Assembly (NCBI GenBank): GCA_014238905.1
Contig: JABAAE010000005.1
Location: 264,712 to 328,711 of the forward strand
Direction of reading: 5' to 3'
Length of the DNA stretch: 64,000 nucleotides
DNA from: Planctomycetota bacterium
GTDB taxonomy: Bacteria; Planctomycetota; Planctomycetia; Pirellulales; Pirellulaceae
The notes beneath the pieces were generated by a model. It was not told the DNA's origin. It was given only the letters and a program-made list of their open reading frames with translations, and did no database searches. The translations under genes were made by a program, and so were the position numbers. Shown in pieces: positions 56,179 through 64,000 of the stretch (its first letter is position 1; every line of letters starts with the position of its first letter).

Positions 56179-56478
56179 ATGGCATCTGATCCAGGATTTG
56201 AAGCTGGTGCGCCTTTTGAATCAATGGGAACCCCTCAAACTCCCGCCCCTAGTACACCCAGGGGCGCAGCATCGTCGGGAACAAAGCTCGTTGATATTTA
56301 TACAGCCATGTTGTTTGTAGCCGCCATCTTCCTTTTAGTAGGTAGTTTGGCAATGGCTTGGGAAAAACAACAATACGGAGAATTGTTCGGTAACTCATGG
56401 AGAATCCCGCCGGATTACCAAGTTCAGTTGCATGATAGTGGCAACACGCTGGACACCAATCGATTTTTCCGAGTCTGA
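56179..56478 (+). CDS. Small single-span membrane protein, partner of the coiled-coil protein
   Basis: 99 residues: a Pro- and Gly-rich N-terminal cytoplasmic part (about 35 residues), one membrane helix (LVDIYTAMLFVAAIFLLVGS) and a short polar periplasmic tail. AAGGAGA precedes the ATG at 56179 by about 6 nt. It is co-transcribed with the coiled-coil gene and followed by a clear terminator, so these two genes form a closed operon. Function unknown. Confidence 0.85.
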   Translation: MASDPGFEAGAPFESMGTPQTPAPSTPRGAASSGTKLVDIYTAMLFVAAIFLLVGSLAMAWEKQQYGELFGNSWRIPPDYQVQLHDSGNTLDTNRFFRV

Positions 56479-56518
56479 ACTCCCGATGGCTCGCCAGAGC
56501 ATCAGGTCTAAATCTATC

Positions 56519-56550
56519 AAAAGCCGTCCTCATCAGGACGGCTTTTTTTG
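56519..56550 (+). terminator. Rho-independent terminator
   Basis: Stem AGCCGTCCT / AGGACGGCT with a CATC loop, followed by seven T. It closes the two-gene operon 40 bp after the stop at 56478. Confidence 0.95.
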
Positions 56551-56904
56551 TAGGCGATCCTTTTGGTCGGCGTTCGGTGGCCAAGAAAGGGTTGGACGCT
56601 ACGACCACCGCTGGGGACTCCGCAGCCTTCTCGGCCAACCGGAATCCCCATTCCAGACCGTCGGGCGATGGGGACGTGGAGTCTTGAATGGCGGCAAAGT
56701 TGGATCACGAAAAAATACAAATCGTCAAAGCCATGAAAACCGACTTGAAAAGAAGATAAAAATGGAGTTTTGCAGGGCATCCCGACCCCCAGTCACATTG
56801 AAAAACACCGGGAAAACCGCTAGAATTTTGGAATTCAATCGAAACGATGTCGAAACCCCGCTCCCGCAAAATAAAACCCGGGAATCTCCAAAAGGATTTG
56901 ATCT
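56551..56904 (+). other. Region between the terminator and gyrA
   Basis: About 350 bp without a credible gene. The last part holds the probable gyrA promoter at 56798-56826; the rest shows no repeat or RNA that I recognise. Confidence 0.6.
56798..56826 (+). promoter_or_regulatory. Probable gyrA promoter
   Basis: TTGAAA (56798-56803), 17 bp, TAGAAT (56821-56826), about 80 bp ahead of the chosen gyrA start. Confidence 0.55.
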
Positions 56905-59721
56905 TTGGCGCCTGACGGAACACCACAGCCGGATGAAATATTTGTTAATCTGCCAATTGAAGAGGAGCTAAAGGGTAGCTATCTGACGTACGCCATGAGC
57001 GTGATCGTCAGTAGGGCTTTGCCGGATGTTCGGGACGGTCTAAAACCATCCCAACGCAGAATCTTGGTCGCGATGAGCGACTTAAACCTCACTCCCGGAG
57101 CTGCACGTGTCAAATGTGCCAAGATTTCCGGAGACACAAGTGGAAATTACCATCCACACGGCGAAAGCGTGATTTACCCCACGCTGGTTCGAATGGCGCA
57201 AGAATGGAATATGCGTCATATCCTCGTGGATAAGCAGGGTAACTTCGGCTCGATTGCCGGTCTCCCGCCAGCTGCCATGCGATATACCGAGGCCCGTTTG
57301 TCCGGCGCAGCGGCCCTGATGCTGGACGATCTGAAACTCGATACAGTCGATTACATCCCTACCTATGATGAACGTCGAACCGAACCAACGGTTCTGCCGA
57401 GTAAATTCCCGAACCTTCTTGTAAATGGTTCCAGTGGAATTGCAGTCAGCATGGCGACTTCTATTCCACCGCATAATCTGTCGGAAGTCTGCGATGCCTT
57501 AATGATGGTGCTCGAAAATCCGGAATCCTCAATACCCGAGATCATGGAGATTCTTCCGGGTCCTGACTTTCCGACCGGTGGCATCATCTGTGGAAGATCC
57601 GCAATTCGTCGGGCCTACATGACCGGACGCAGCACGATTGTGGTCAGGGCACGCTGCGAAATTACGAAAAAGTCCCGAAATCGGCATCAAATTGTCGTTT
57701 CAGAAATTCCATTCCAACAGACTCGCGACAATGTCGTCGAAAAAATAGCCAACGTCATAAAACAGGATAAGGTGAAGGGCATTACAGGCATCAGCGACCT
57801 GAGTGACCTGAAAGAACCGGTCCGACTGTTGATTGATGTGAAGGCCAACGAAGATCCCGATGTCATTTTAAATCAGCTCTACCAGTTCACACCTCTGCAA
57901 TCATCGTTCTCGATGAATTTCATGGCCTTGGTGGATGGAAAACCAAGAGAACTGAATATCAAAGAAATGTTGGAGGAGTTCATCCGCCATCGGGTGACAG
58001 TCATCCGGCGGCGAACTCAGTTTTTACTTGCCAAAGCCCGGCGTCGAAAACACGTTGTCGAGGGTTTGTTGTTGGCCCTGGCGGACATCGACAAAATCAT
58101 CAAGGTCATTCGAGCTTCCAAAACTCAGGCTGAGGCCAAAATCGGTTTGATGGGCGTTGGCTGTCCTGCTGCCATGATGAAACGGGCCTTGGGCGATGAC
58201 GGTTTTGACCTCTTCCGCCAGGAACGTGGCGATGCTGAGGAGTACAACCTGACCCCCATTCAGGCGGACGCCATCCTCCGAATGACCCTGGGTCAATTAG
58301 TCAATTTGGAGCAGGAAAAATTAGGAAAAGAGCACAAAGGCTTATTGGAAGAAATTAACGAGTACTTGCGAATTCTCGGGGATGAAGCCAACATCCGAGC
58401 AATGATCCGTAGTGATTTGGAAGAAATCCAAAGAAAACACGGTAACCAACGCCGAACCCAAATCAGTCATGAAGAACTCGGTGACATCGATTTGGAAGAT
58501 CTGATCACCGAAGAAAACATGGTGGTCTCCATCTCGCATCGCGGTTACATCAAGAGAACCGCCGTCAGCACCTATCGGGCTCAGCGGCGTGGCGGAAAAG
58601 GATTGAAAGGGGCCAAGGCTGATGAAGAAGATCCTATCGAACACCTTTTTGCGGCAAGCACCCACGACTACCTGCTCTTTTTTACCACCAAGGGCAGGGT
58701 CTATTGGCAGAAAGTCTACGGTTTGCCCCAAGGAAGTCGCGACAGCAAGGGCCGCAATATCGTCAACTTGCTGAATCTGGACGAAGGTGAAGAAATTGCC
58801 GACTGCCGCGCAGTCAGGGATTTTTCGTTGGAGAACCACTATCTGTTGATGGCGACCAAGAGAGGACTGATCAAGAAGACCAAGCTTTCTGCTTATAGCC
58901 GTCCCAAAAAGAACGGCATTATCGCCATCAAACTCAGAGAAGATGATGAATTGGTCGATGTGGTGGTCACCAAGGATGGAGATGACATCGTTCTTTCCAC
59001 AGCCAACGGTATGGCCATTCGCTTCGACCAGGAAGACGCTCGGTCCATGGGACGAAATTCCAGTGGTGTTAAAGGCATCAACCTTTCTGCTTCCGATGAA
59101 CTGGTGGGAATGGTAGTTGCCGAACCAGAGCAGGCCTTGCTGACGGTTTGCGAAAATGGTTTTGGGAAACGAACACGTTTCGGCTTCGTAACCGGCAAAG
59201 ATGACGACCCGGTCGATGAATCAAGTGGCACCGCAAGATACCGCCGCCAGAGAAGAGGGGGCAAAGGCCTTCGCGATATCAAGGCTGGTGGACGAAATGG
59301 AAAAGTGGTTGGCATTGTGCGTGTGGACGAAGATGATGAAATCTTGATGATGACATCCAGAGGCAAGCTGCAAAGAGTCGCCGTTCGGGAAATCAGTCTT
59401 GTGGGGCGCAACACAAAGGGTGTCCGCATCATGAGGCTCGACAAAAACGATACCTTGTCGGCTGTGGTTCGCGTTCCACCGGACGACGAAGCAGAGGACC
59501 TATCGGTCGATCCAGAAGACAACCCATCCTCACCGGACGGCACCACGCCGGCACTCGGTGAGCGATCCGAAAATATCGAAACGGATTCCATTTCCTCGGG
59601 GGAGGAAAATCAAGACACGATCGCTCCTGCTAACGAAGACTCTGATAACGAAGACTCTGCCAACGAAGACTCTGATAACAGTGACTCCGAAAGCGGTAAC
59701 CTCGGAGAAAGCGACGTCTAA
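56905..59721 (+). CDS. gyrA: DNA gyrase subunit A
   Basis: Breaks and rejoins DNA in the supercoiling enzyme. The start is TTG 56905 with AAAAGGA about 8 nt upstream. The catalytic Tyr is at about residue 127 in [11 protein letters not shown], after the breakage domain motif [20 protein letters not shown]. In the quinolone region [17 protein letters not shown], Ser 88 is kept at the usual position while the usual acidic residue four positions later is Pro. A GyrA box, [11 protein letters not shown], lies near residue 560 and a second [10 protein letters not shown] near 780. After the six-bladed C-terminal domain comes an acidic tail of about 75 residues with five-residue repeats. The presence of GyrA boxes favours GyrA over ParC. 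Confidence 0.96.
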   Translation: MAPDGTPQPDEIFVNLPIEEELKGSYLTYAMSVIVSRALPDVRDGLKPSQRRILVAMSDLNLTPGAARVKCAKISGDTSGNYHPHGESVIYPTLVRMAQEWNMRHILVDKQGNFGSIAGLPPAAMRYTEARLSGAAALMLDDLKLDTVDYIPTYDERRTEPTVLPSKFPNLLVNGSSGIAVSMATSIPPHNLSEVCDALMMVLENPESSIPEIMEILPGPDFPTGGIICGRSAIRRAYMTGRSTIVVRARCEITKKSRNRHQIVVSEIPFQQTRDNVVEKIANVIKQDKVKGITGISDLSDLKEPVRLLIDVKANEDPDVILNQLYQFTPLQSSFSMNFMALVDGKPRELNIKEMLEEFIRHRVTVIRRRTQFLLAKARRRKHVVEGLLLALADIDKIIKVIRASKTQAEAKIGLMGVGCPAAMMKRALGDDGFDLFRQERGDAEEYNLTPIQADAILRMTLGQLVNLEQEKLGKEHKGLLEEINEYLRILGDEANIRAMIRSDLEEIQRKHGNQRRTQISHEELGDIDLEDLITEENMVVSISHRGYIKRTAVSTYRAQRRGGKGLKGAKADEEDPIEHLFAASTHDYLLFFTTKGRVYWQKVYGLPQGSRDSKGRNIVNLLNLDEGEEIADCRAVRDFSLENHYLLMATKRGLIKKTKLSAYSRPKKNGIIAIKLREDDELVDVVVTKDGDDIVLSTANGMAIRFDQEDARSMGRNSSGVKGINLSASDELVGMVVAEPEQALLTVCENGFGKRTRFGFVTGKDDDPVDESSGTARYRRQRRGGKGLRDIKAGGRNGKVVGIVRVDEDDEILMMTSRGKLQRVAVREISLVGRNTKGVRIMRLDKNDTLSAVVRVPPDDEAEDLSVDPEDNPSSPDGTTPALGERSENIETDSISSGEENQDTIAPANEDSDNEDSANEDSDNSDSESGNLGESDV
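59629..59688 (+). repeat. 15-bp in-frame tandem repeat in the gyrA tail, four units
   Basis: Units gctaacgaagactct, gataacgaagactct, gccaacgaagactct and gataacagtgactcc encode [20 protein letters not shown]. It lies in the acidic tail and keeps the frame. Confidence 0.88.
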
Positions 59722-59787
59722 TACCGACGCCTCTCAGACGAGAATACCTCTTGGAACGCGAAACCCCCTTAGAACGAGAAAAACAGG

Positions 59788-61029
59788 ATGTCCGTTTCCA
59801 TTTTGGGAATCCAGCCCTCTTTTGGATTTGGTGATCGCCTCGGGCTGGGCACCAAGGGCCACTGCACGGCGTTGCAAAGGTTCGGCCCGGGTATTTCGGG
59901 TATTTTTGCCCAGCAGAGCATTCGAGAAATGAACCGCTGCCGCCGCAGTCCAGACGAGGTGTTCAGTGACGCGGAAACGGCTTTGGGCCAGATCTCCTAC
60001 GATCTACCACATGGTGCCGATGCCGATCATCTGAAATTAACAGCGGACGTTGATTTGGTGTTTGACTCGGGATTTACTTTTTTCACGCTTGACCCTTCCG
60101 ATCATGTCAATGATCAAGCCGACTGTTATTCGGAGATCGAGCTATCCAACGCCTGGAAGGAACTCCAAGGGAAATGCCATTGGGTCGATGACTACCTTGA
60201 TCAGAAGGTGACTCTAGATACCGGGGAGATCATTCATTTCACGCAAACCGAATTACATCGCTGCGCTGTCAAATACGGGCCCGCGATGGTGCACTCGCTT
60301 GAAATTGCTAAATATCTGGTAACCAAGGCCGAGGCGGCGGGACGGCAAATTGAAATTGAGTTAAGCATCGACGAAACAGCTCAACCCACCACGCCGCTGG
60401 AACATTTTGTCTTTGCCGACCAACTTCTTAAAGCGGAAATGCCGTTGGTCAGTGTGGCTCCCCGCTTCGTTGGACATTTCGAAAAGGGGATTGATTTTTA
60501 TGGAAATCGTTCCGAGTTTTTAAAAACGCTGAAGTCGCATGCCGCCATTTCGCGTCAACTTGGTCCCTATAAACTAAGCCTGCATTCGGGTTCAGACAAA
60601 CTTTCGATTTACGAGGCATTTGCTCATGAAACAGCCGGACTGTTTCACGTGAAGACCGCCGGCACCAGTTACCTCGAGGCACTGAGAGTCGTTGCCGTCA
60701 CCGATTCCATCTTTTTTCGGGAAATCATCGAATTTTCACGAGCCTGTTTTGAAAAAGATCGGGCCACCTATGAAATCAGTTCCGGACTTGAGGAGGTATT
60801 GCCAGAAGTCGGCTTTCCGGATGACAATCGTGTCACCGAAGCTTATCTAAATGAGAACGCTGGACGACAAATTCTCCACGTCACTTTTGGGTCGGTCCTC
60901 AATTCGGGATTGAACGGACGGTTCCAGGAAATCCTTGAGGACCAACAGAACCTCTATACTGAATTTCTAGTGGAGCATTTTCGAAAACATCTGCAGCCAT
61001 TGACCAAAGGGATGGCGGGGCTATCCTGA
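59788..61029 (+). CDS. Tagaturonate epimerase-like protein (UxaE family)
   Basis: The opening PSFGFGDRLGLGTKGHCTAL and the central DVDLVFDSGFTFFTLDPSDH and IEIELSIDETAQPTTPLEHF stretches are those of the UxaE-type D-tagaturonate epimerases, which interconvert tagaturonate and fructuronate in uronate catabolism. The metal-binding residues would be among the His and Asp of HFTQTELHRCAVKY, VSVAPRFVGHFEKG and LSLHSGSDKLSIYE, but I cannot assign them. 413 residues is plausible, if short of the longest members. It lies 66 bp after gyrA and 37 bp ahead of threonine synthase; the neighbours do not suggest the pathway. Confidence 0.78.
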   Translation: MSVSILGIQPSFGFGDRLGLGTKGHCTALQRFGPGISGIFAQQSIREMNRCRRSPDEVFSDAETALGQISYDLPHGADADHLKLTADVDLVFDSGFTFFTLDPSDHVNDQADCYSEIELSNAWKELQGKCHWVDDYLDQKVTLDTGEIIHFTQTELHRCAVKYGPAMVHSLEIAKYLVTKAEAAGRQIEIELSIDETAQPTTPLEHFVFADQLLKAEMPLVSVAPRFVGHFEKGIDFYGNRSEFLKTLKSHAAISRQLGPYKLSLHSGSDKLSIYEAFAHETAGLFHVKTAGTSYLEALRVVAVTDSIFFREIIEFSRACFEKDRATYEISSGLEEVLPEVGFPDDNRVTEAYLNENAGRQILHVTFGSVLNSGLNGRFQEILEDQQNLYTEFLVEHFRKHLQPLTKGMAGLS

Positions 61030-61066
61030 ATCGCCTCTAACCGAACTTAACTGAGAGTAATATCCA

Positions 61067-62467
61067 TTGGGACTATCTGAGCACGCATTCCAAAAATGCC
61101 TATCATCAAAGTGCGGTTCCCAATTTGATTTGAGCCGCGCACTGGTTGACTGTCCTCATTGCGGCAGCCTGGTCGACATTCAATACGACTGGGATCGGCT
61201 ACCGGTTCCAAACGCTCTGGCAGATTTTTCTCAATTCTGGACCCAACGCAACAACCCCACTCGCAGAAGCGGAGTGTGGAGATTTCACGAATTGATTCCC
61301 TTTGCTTCTCAGGATCTACTGGTCACCGTCGGGGAAGGTCAAACACTGCTTCAAAAAGCGGATGAGGTCGCCAAATATGTTGACTTGGATCCGGGCTGCC
61401 TTTTCCTGCAATACGAGGGAATGAATCCATCGGGCAGTTTTAAGGACAACGGAATGTGCGCCGCATTTACGCATGCCAGGGCGATTGGCGCCGAGAGGGC
61501 TGCCTGTGCCTCGACCGGCAACACCAGCGCCTCATTGTCGATGTATTGCTCGGTGACCCGGCTAATGAAAGCGGTCATCTTCATTGGCTCCGGAAAAATA
61601 TCTTACGGAAAACTTTCCCAGGCACTTGATTACGGTGCTTTGACCATCCAAATTCTTGGCGATTTTGATGATGCCATGGACCGTGTGAAGCAAGTCTCCC
61701 AAAAACTGGGAATCTATCTGGTCAACAGCGTCAACGCTTTCCGTCTGGAGGGCCAAAAATCTATCATTTTCAGGATTCTAGAGTCCATGGATTGGCAGGT
61801 TCCGGACTGGATCGTTGTCCCCGGCGGAAACCTTGGTAACAGTAGCGCTTTTGGAAAAGCACTGATTGAGCTAAAGCAATTGGGCCTGATCGACCATTTG
61901 CCACGGTTGGCGGTTATCAATTCCAGCGGAGCAAAAACTCTGTTTGAGCTCTACCATGAAAAAGGCCTGCGGTGGAACAAAGGACTTCCGGATAAGGAGA
62001 TTGAACTCCAATACTTTAACAAGATGGAATCCGATCAATCCAAGGCTTCGACTCTTGCCAGCGCTATTGAAATCAATCGGCCGGTGAATCTTCACAAATG
62101 CCTGCGTGCCCTGGATGCCTGCGACGGGGTAGTGAGGCAGGTCTCCGACCAACAGGCACTCGATGCCAAGGCTAAAATCGCGGCGGGAGGAATGGGCTGT
62201 GAGCCTGCCAGTGCAACCAGCGTGGCCGGAGCCAAGATCCTGCGTGAAGATGGAATCATCGGCAAATCGGATCGAGTCGTTTGCGTTTTGACCGGCCATC
62301 AATTAAAAGATCCAAATATCACGGTCGCTTACCATTCCACCGATCGTCAGGAATTTGAACGTGTCCTGGGAGGTTATGGGGTAAAGAAAGCCTCGTTTCC
62401 CAACCATGCCATTGGGGTTCCCAATGATCTCGACGCCATTATTAAAGCGATCAAACTTTATAGCTGA
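61067..62467 (+). CDS. thrC: Threonine synthase
   Basis: PLP enzyme that makes threonine from O-phosphohomoserine. The N-terminus has a zinc-ribbon-like pair ([18 protein letters not shown]) typical of the thermophile/archaeal-type threonine synthase. The PLP lysine is in [19 protein letters not shown], the phosphate-binding loop in [17 protein letters not shown], and the C-terminus ends in a synthase-like way. Start is TTG 61067, with weak GAGAG upstream. It is followed by dapB 59 bp downstream, so two branches of the aspartate pathway are adjacent. Confidence 0.93.
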   Translation: MGLSEHAFQKCLSSKCGSQFDLSRALVDCPHCGSLVDIQYDWDRLPVPNALADFSQFWTQRNNPTRRSGVWRFHELIPFASQDLLVTVGEGQTLLQKADEVAKYVDLDPGCLFLQYEGMNPSGSFKDNGMCAAFTHARAIGAERAACASTGNTSASLSMYCSVTRLMKAVIFIGSGKISYGKLSQALDYGALTIQILGDFDDAMDRVKQVSQKLGIYLVNSVNAFRLEGQKSIIFRILESMDWQVPDWIVVPGGNLGNSSAFGKALIELKQLGLIDHLPRLAVINSSGAKTLFELYHEKGLRWNKGLPDKEIELQYFNKMESDQSKASTLASAIEINRPVNLHKCLRALDACDGVVRQVSDQQALDAKAKIAAGGMGCEPASATSVAGAKILREDGIIGKSDRVVCVLTGHQLKDPNITVAYHSTDRQEFERVLGGYGVKKASFPNHAIGVPNDLDAIIKAIKLYS

Positions 62468-62526
62468 ACCGTTGCCAAATCGGGCCAACATCCTCTTCGA
62501 CCCATTGATTAACAGGAACACACAAC

Positions 62527-63318
62527 ATGAAGAACGTAGCCATTAACGGAGCAAACGGACGAATGGGCCGACGGTTAGTCGCTTTGGGGCACGAAGATGC
62601 CAGGTTGAACGTCGCCGCAGCGTTGGAAAGTTCGAGTTGTGCATCTTTGGGATCCGATGCCGGTACAGCTGCCGGTTTAGGAGAAATTGGTTTGCCGTTC
62701 ACCGATCAGTTTTCTAGTCAATACGATGTCGTCATCGATTTTTCGACTCCCGCTGGTTGTGAGGTCGCCTTACAAAAATGCCTGGAACACAAGGTGCCCA
62801 TCGTGGTCGCCACAACCGGATTGAGTGATGCTCAGTTGGCCCGGGTCGATCAGGCCACCAAGGTCATTCCGGTGGTCTGGGCACCCAACATGAGCCTGGC
62901 GGTCAACTTGACCATGAACCTCGTCCAATCAGCGGCTCAATCTCTCAAAAACGTCGCCTCAGGTGTCGATGTTGAGATCCTCGAACGGCATCATCGATAC
63001 AAAGAAGACTCTCCATCGGGAACCGCCTTGAAATTTGGCGAGATCATCAAAACGGCCATGAACCAGAAGACAGAAGCACATGGTCGTCAGGGAATCGTCG
63101 GGCAGCGACCCTCTTCTGAATTGGGTTACCATGCGATTCGCGTTGGTGACAACCCGGGCGAACACACGATCGTTTTTGGAATGATGGGCGAAACGATCGA
63201 ACTAAGAGTCGCCGCCAGCAACCGGGATTGCTATGCTGCAGGAGCGATTGAAGCTGCCATTTGGTTGTGTGGAAAACCAGCGGGAAAGTACAACATGAAT
63301 GACGTCCTGGGTCTTTAA
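62527..63318 (+). CDS. dapB: 4-hydroxy-tetrahydrodipicolinate reductase
   Basis: Reduces the dipicolinate precursor in lysine and diaminopimelate synthesis. Nucleotide-binding motif INGANGRMGRRLV at the N-terminus, VVIDFSTPAGCEVAL, VVATTGLSDAQL, the catalytic stretch LERHHRYKEDSPSGTALKFG with His-His and Lys, and the ending AAIWLCGKPAGKYNMNDVLG are all as expected. 263 residues is normal. It is close behind threonine synthase on the same strand and probably co-transcribed. Confidence 0.96.
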   Translation: MKNVAINGANGRMGRRLVALGHEDARLNVAAALESSSCASLGSDAGTAAGLGEIGLPFTDQFSSQYDVVIDFSTPAGCEVALQKCLEHKVPIVVATTGLSDAQLARVDQATKVIPVVWAPNMSLAVNLTMNLVQSAAQSLKNVASGVDVEILERHHRYKEDSPSGTALKFGEIIKTAMNQKTEAHGRQGIVGQRPSSELGYHAIRVGDNPGEHTIVFGMMGETIELRVAASNRDCYAAGAIEAAIWLCGKPAGKYNMNDVLGL

Positions 63319-63450
63319 CGGTGGCCTAAACGCTGTCTCTGGGATGATGGCGGTATCGACTCAACGCTCCAAAACAGGCTTCGCCCAGAAAACCTTCTCT
63401 CGCCAAACTCGATCAGCTGCTATTTTCACCCCGGAACGAACGGATCAACC

Positions 63451-63816
63451 ATGGCAAAATGTGATCAAGGATACCTTTGCCAAATCTGTGGAGAAGAAGT
63501 CAAAGGGATCACTCAAAGCGATCTTTACCTCCGTTACGTGATTGGGATGGTGGATCCGGAGTTATTGCACTTGCAGCCTGAAAGGCACATCCGATGCAAT
63601 CCATCGCTGGCGCAATTCATCGACGACCCAGACTTCAAAAGAATCGAGGTATCACAGGAATTCGAAATGAGTTCCTTGGACCCAGATTTTGTGAAGCAGA
63701 AAACGGCCCTCATCAGTCGAGGTTACCGGCGACTCAAAGCACTGCGAAAAACTGACTTGCCGATTACGGAGTACCCGTTACCTGAATTCCTGGATCGCCA
63801 CCGATCCGAAGAGTGA
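63451..63816 (+). CDS. Small soluble protein of unknown function with an N-terminal Cys pair
   Basis: 121 residues starting MAKCDQGYLCQICGEEVKGI; the Cys pattern (CxxxxxxCxxC, residues 4, 10 and 13) could bind zinc with a later Cys in HIRCNPSL. The rest is charged and helical, with a possible partner-binding tail (LPITEYPLPEFLDRHR). No known domain. The ATG at 63451 is convincing because the frame before it is not coding-like, but no strong ribosome site is seen. It sits between dapB and a tandem repeat array. Confidence 0.75.
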   Translation: MAKCDQGYLCQICGEEVKGITQSDLYLRYVIGMVDPELLHLQPERHIRCNPSLAQFIDDPDFKRIEVSQEFEMSSLDPDFVKQKTALISRGYRRLKALRKTDLPITEYPLPEFLDRHRSEE

Positions 63817-63844
63817 GTCATCTTCGGGGACTTCAGCGGCCCTG

Positions 63845-64000
63845 TTTTCAGGACGGTCCCGTATTTTCAGGACTGTCCCGTATTTTCAGGACTGTCCCGT
63901 ATTTTCAGGACTGTCCCGTATTTTCAGGACTGTCCCGTATTTTCAGGACTGTCCCGTATTTTCAGGACTGTCCCGTATTTTCAGGACTGTCCCGTATTTT
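63845..64000. repeat. 19-bp tandem repeat, at least eight units, runs off the window
   Basis: Unit ttttcaggactgtcccgta, with one base changed in the first copy (gg for tg). Each unit contains the dyad GGAC-T-GTCC. Seven later copies are identical, pointing to recent expansion. It begins about 30 bp after the stop at 63816 and continues past base 64000. Confidence 0.95.

Noticed and set aside
58893..59591. 232-codon open frame on the minus strand inside gyrA
   Set aside because: It is the mirror of gyrA codon bias, rich in Ser and Arg with no motifs; gyrA covers it fully.
63845..64000. Possible CRISPR array
   Set aside because: Units abut without spacers; no cas gene nearby, so it is a plain tandem repeat.

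Overview
The window looks like a stretch of chromosome from a planctomycete (Planctomycetia, Pirellulales-like; inferred from gene content, not from a marker gene). Pointers are a methenyl-tetrahydromethanopterin cyclohydrolase beside a RimK-like ligase, a secreted sulfatase and a secreted esterase, a BNR-repeat secreted protein, a tagaturonate epimerase-type protein, a coiled-coil protein with a DUF4332-like tail, and many secreted or membrane proteins of unknown function. GTG and TTG starts are common. I see no rRNA, tRNA, insertion sequence, integrase, phage gene or CRISPR array.

Layout. 1-2.4 kb: 3' part of a large membrane-anchored protein. 2.6-12.5 kb: a minus-strand run with a dicarboxylate/amino-acid symporter, a BNR/PDZ secreted protein, an FadE-like acyl-CoA dehydrogenase, a DUF374-type acyltransferase, dapF and a short-chain dehydrogenase. 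12.8-17.6 kb: secreted esterase, an unknown gene and a secreted sulfatase. 17.9-19.2 kb: a repeat-rich locus with several unrelated tandem repeats. 19.2-21.2 kb: RimK-like ligase and mch (tetrahydromethanopterin C1 metabolism). 22-25.6 kb: secreted carboxypeptidase-regulatory-like protein, then a glycosyltransferase/FAD-oxidoreductase pair. 25.7-28.5 kb: a short-chain dehydrogenase divergent from an IlvD/Edd dehydratase, likely sugar-acid catabolism. 28.5-33.4 kb: PDZ protein, then a short-chain dehydrogenase lacking the usual catalytic Tyr, divergent from a class II photolyase fused to a renalase-like FAD oxidoreductase. 34.2-37.1 kb: a degenerate Rad50/SMC-like protein.

37.4-41.5 kb: a metal (Mn/Zn/Fe) ABC importer operon whose permease carries a DtxR-type repressor and a FeoA-like domain. 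42.2-43.5 kb: a receiver/HATPase/FHA signalling protein. 43.7-48.5 kb: a DevBCA-type exporter with two permeases and an ATPase fused to a cyclic-nucleotide-binding domain. 48.6-56.5 kb: dgkA-like kinase, HEAT-repeat protein, glutamine amidotransferase, moeA, lnt, and a two-gene unit with a clear promoter and terminator. 56.9-63.8 kb: gyrA, a tagaturonate epimerase-like gene, threonine synthase, dapB and a small conserved-looking gene. The window ends inside a 19-bp tandem repeat array.

The most unusual items are the photolyase-oxidoreductase fusion with its Tyr-less dehydrogenase neighbour, the SMC-like ATPase without a visible P-loop, the cyclic-nucleotide-binding Dev-type exporter, the symporter with an Ig-like insert, and the repeat-rich locus at 17.9-19.2 kb. 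All functions are read from recognisable motifs only; no database search was possible.
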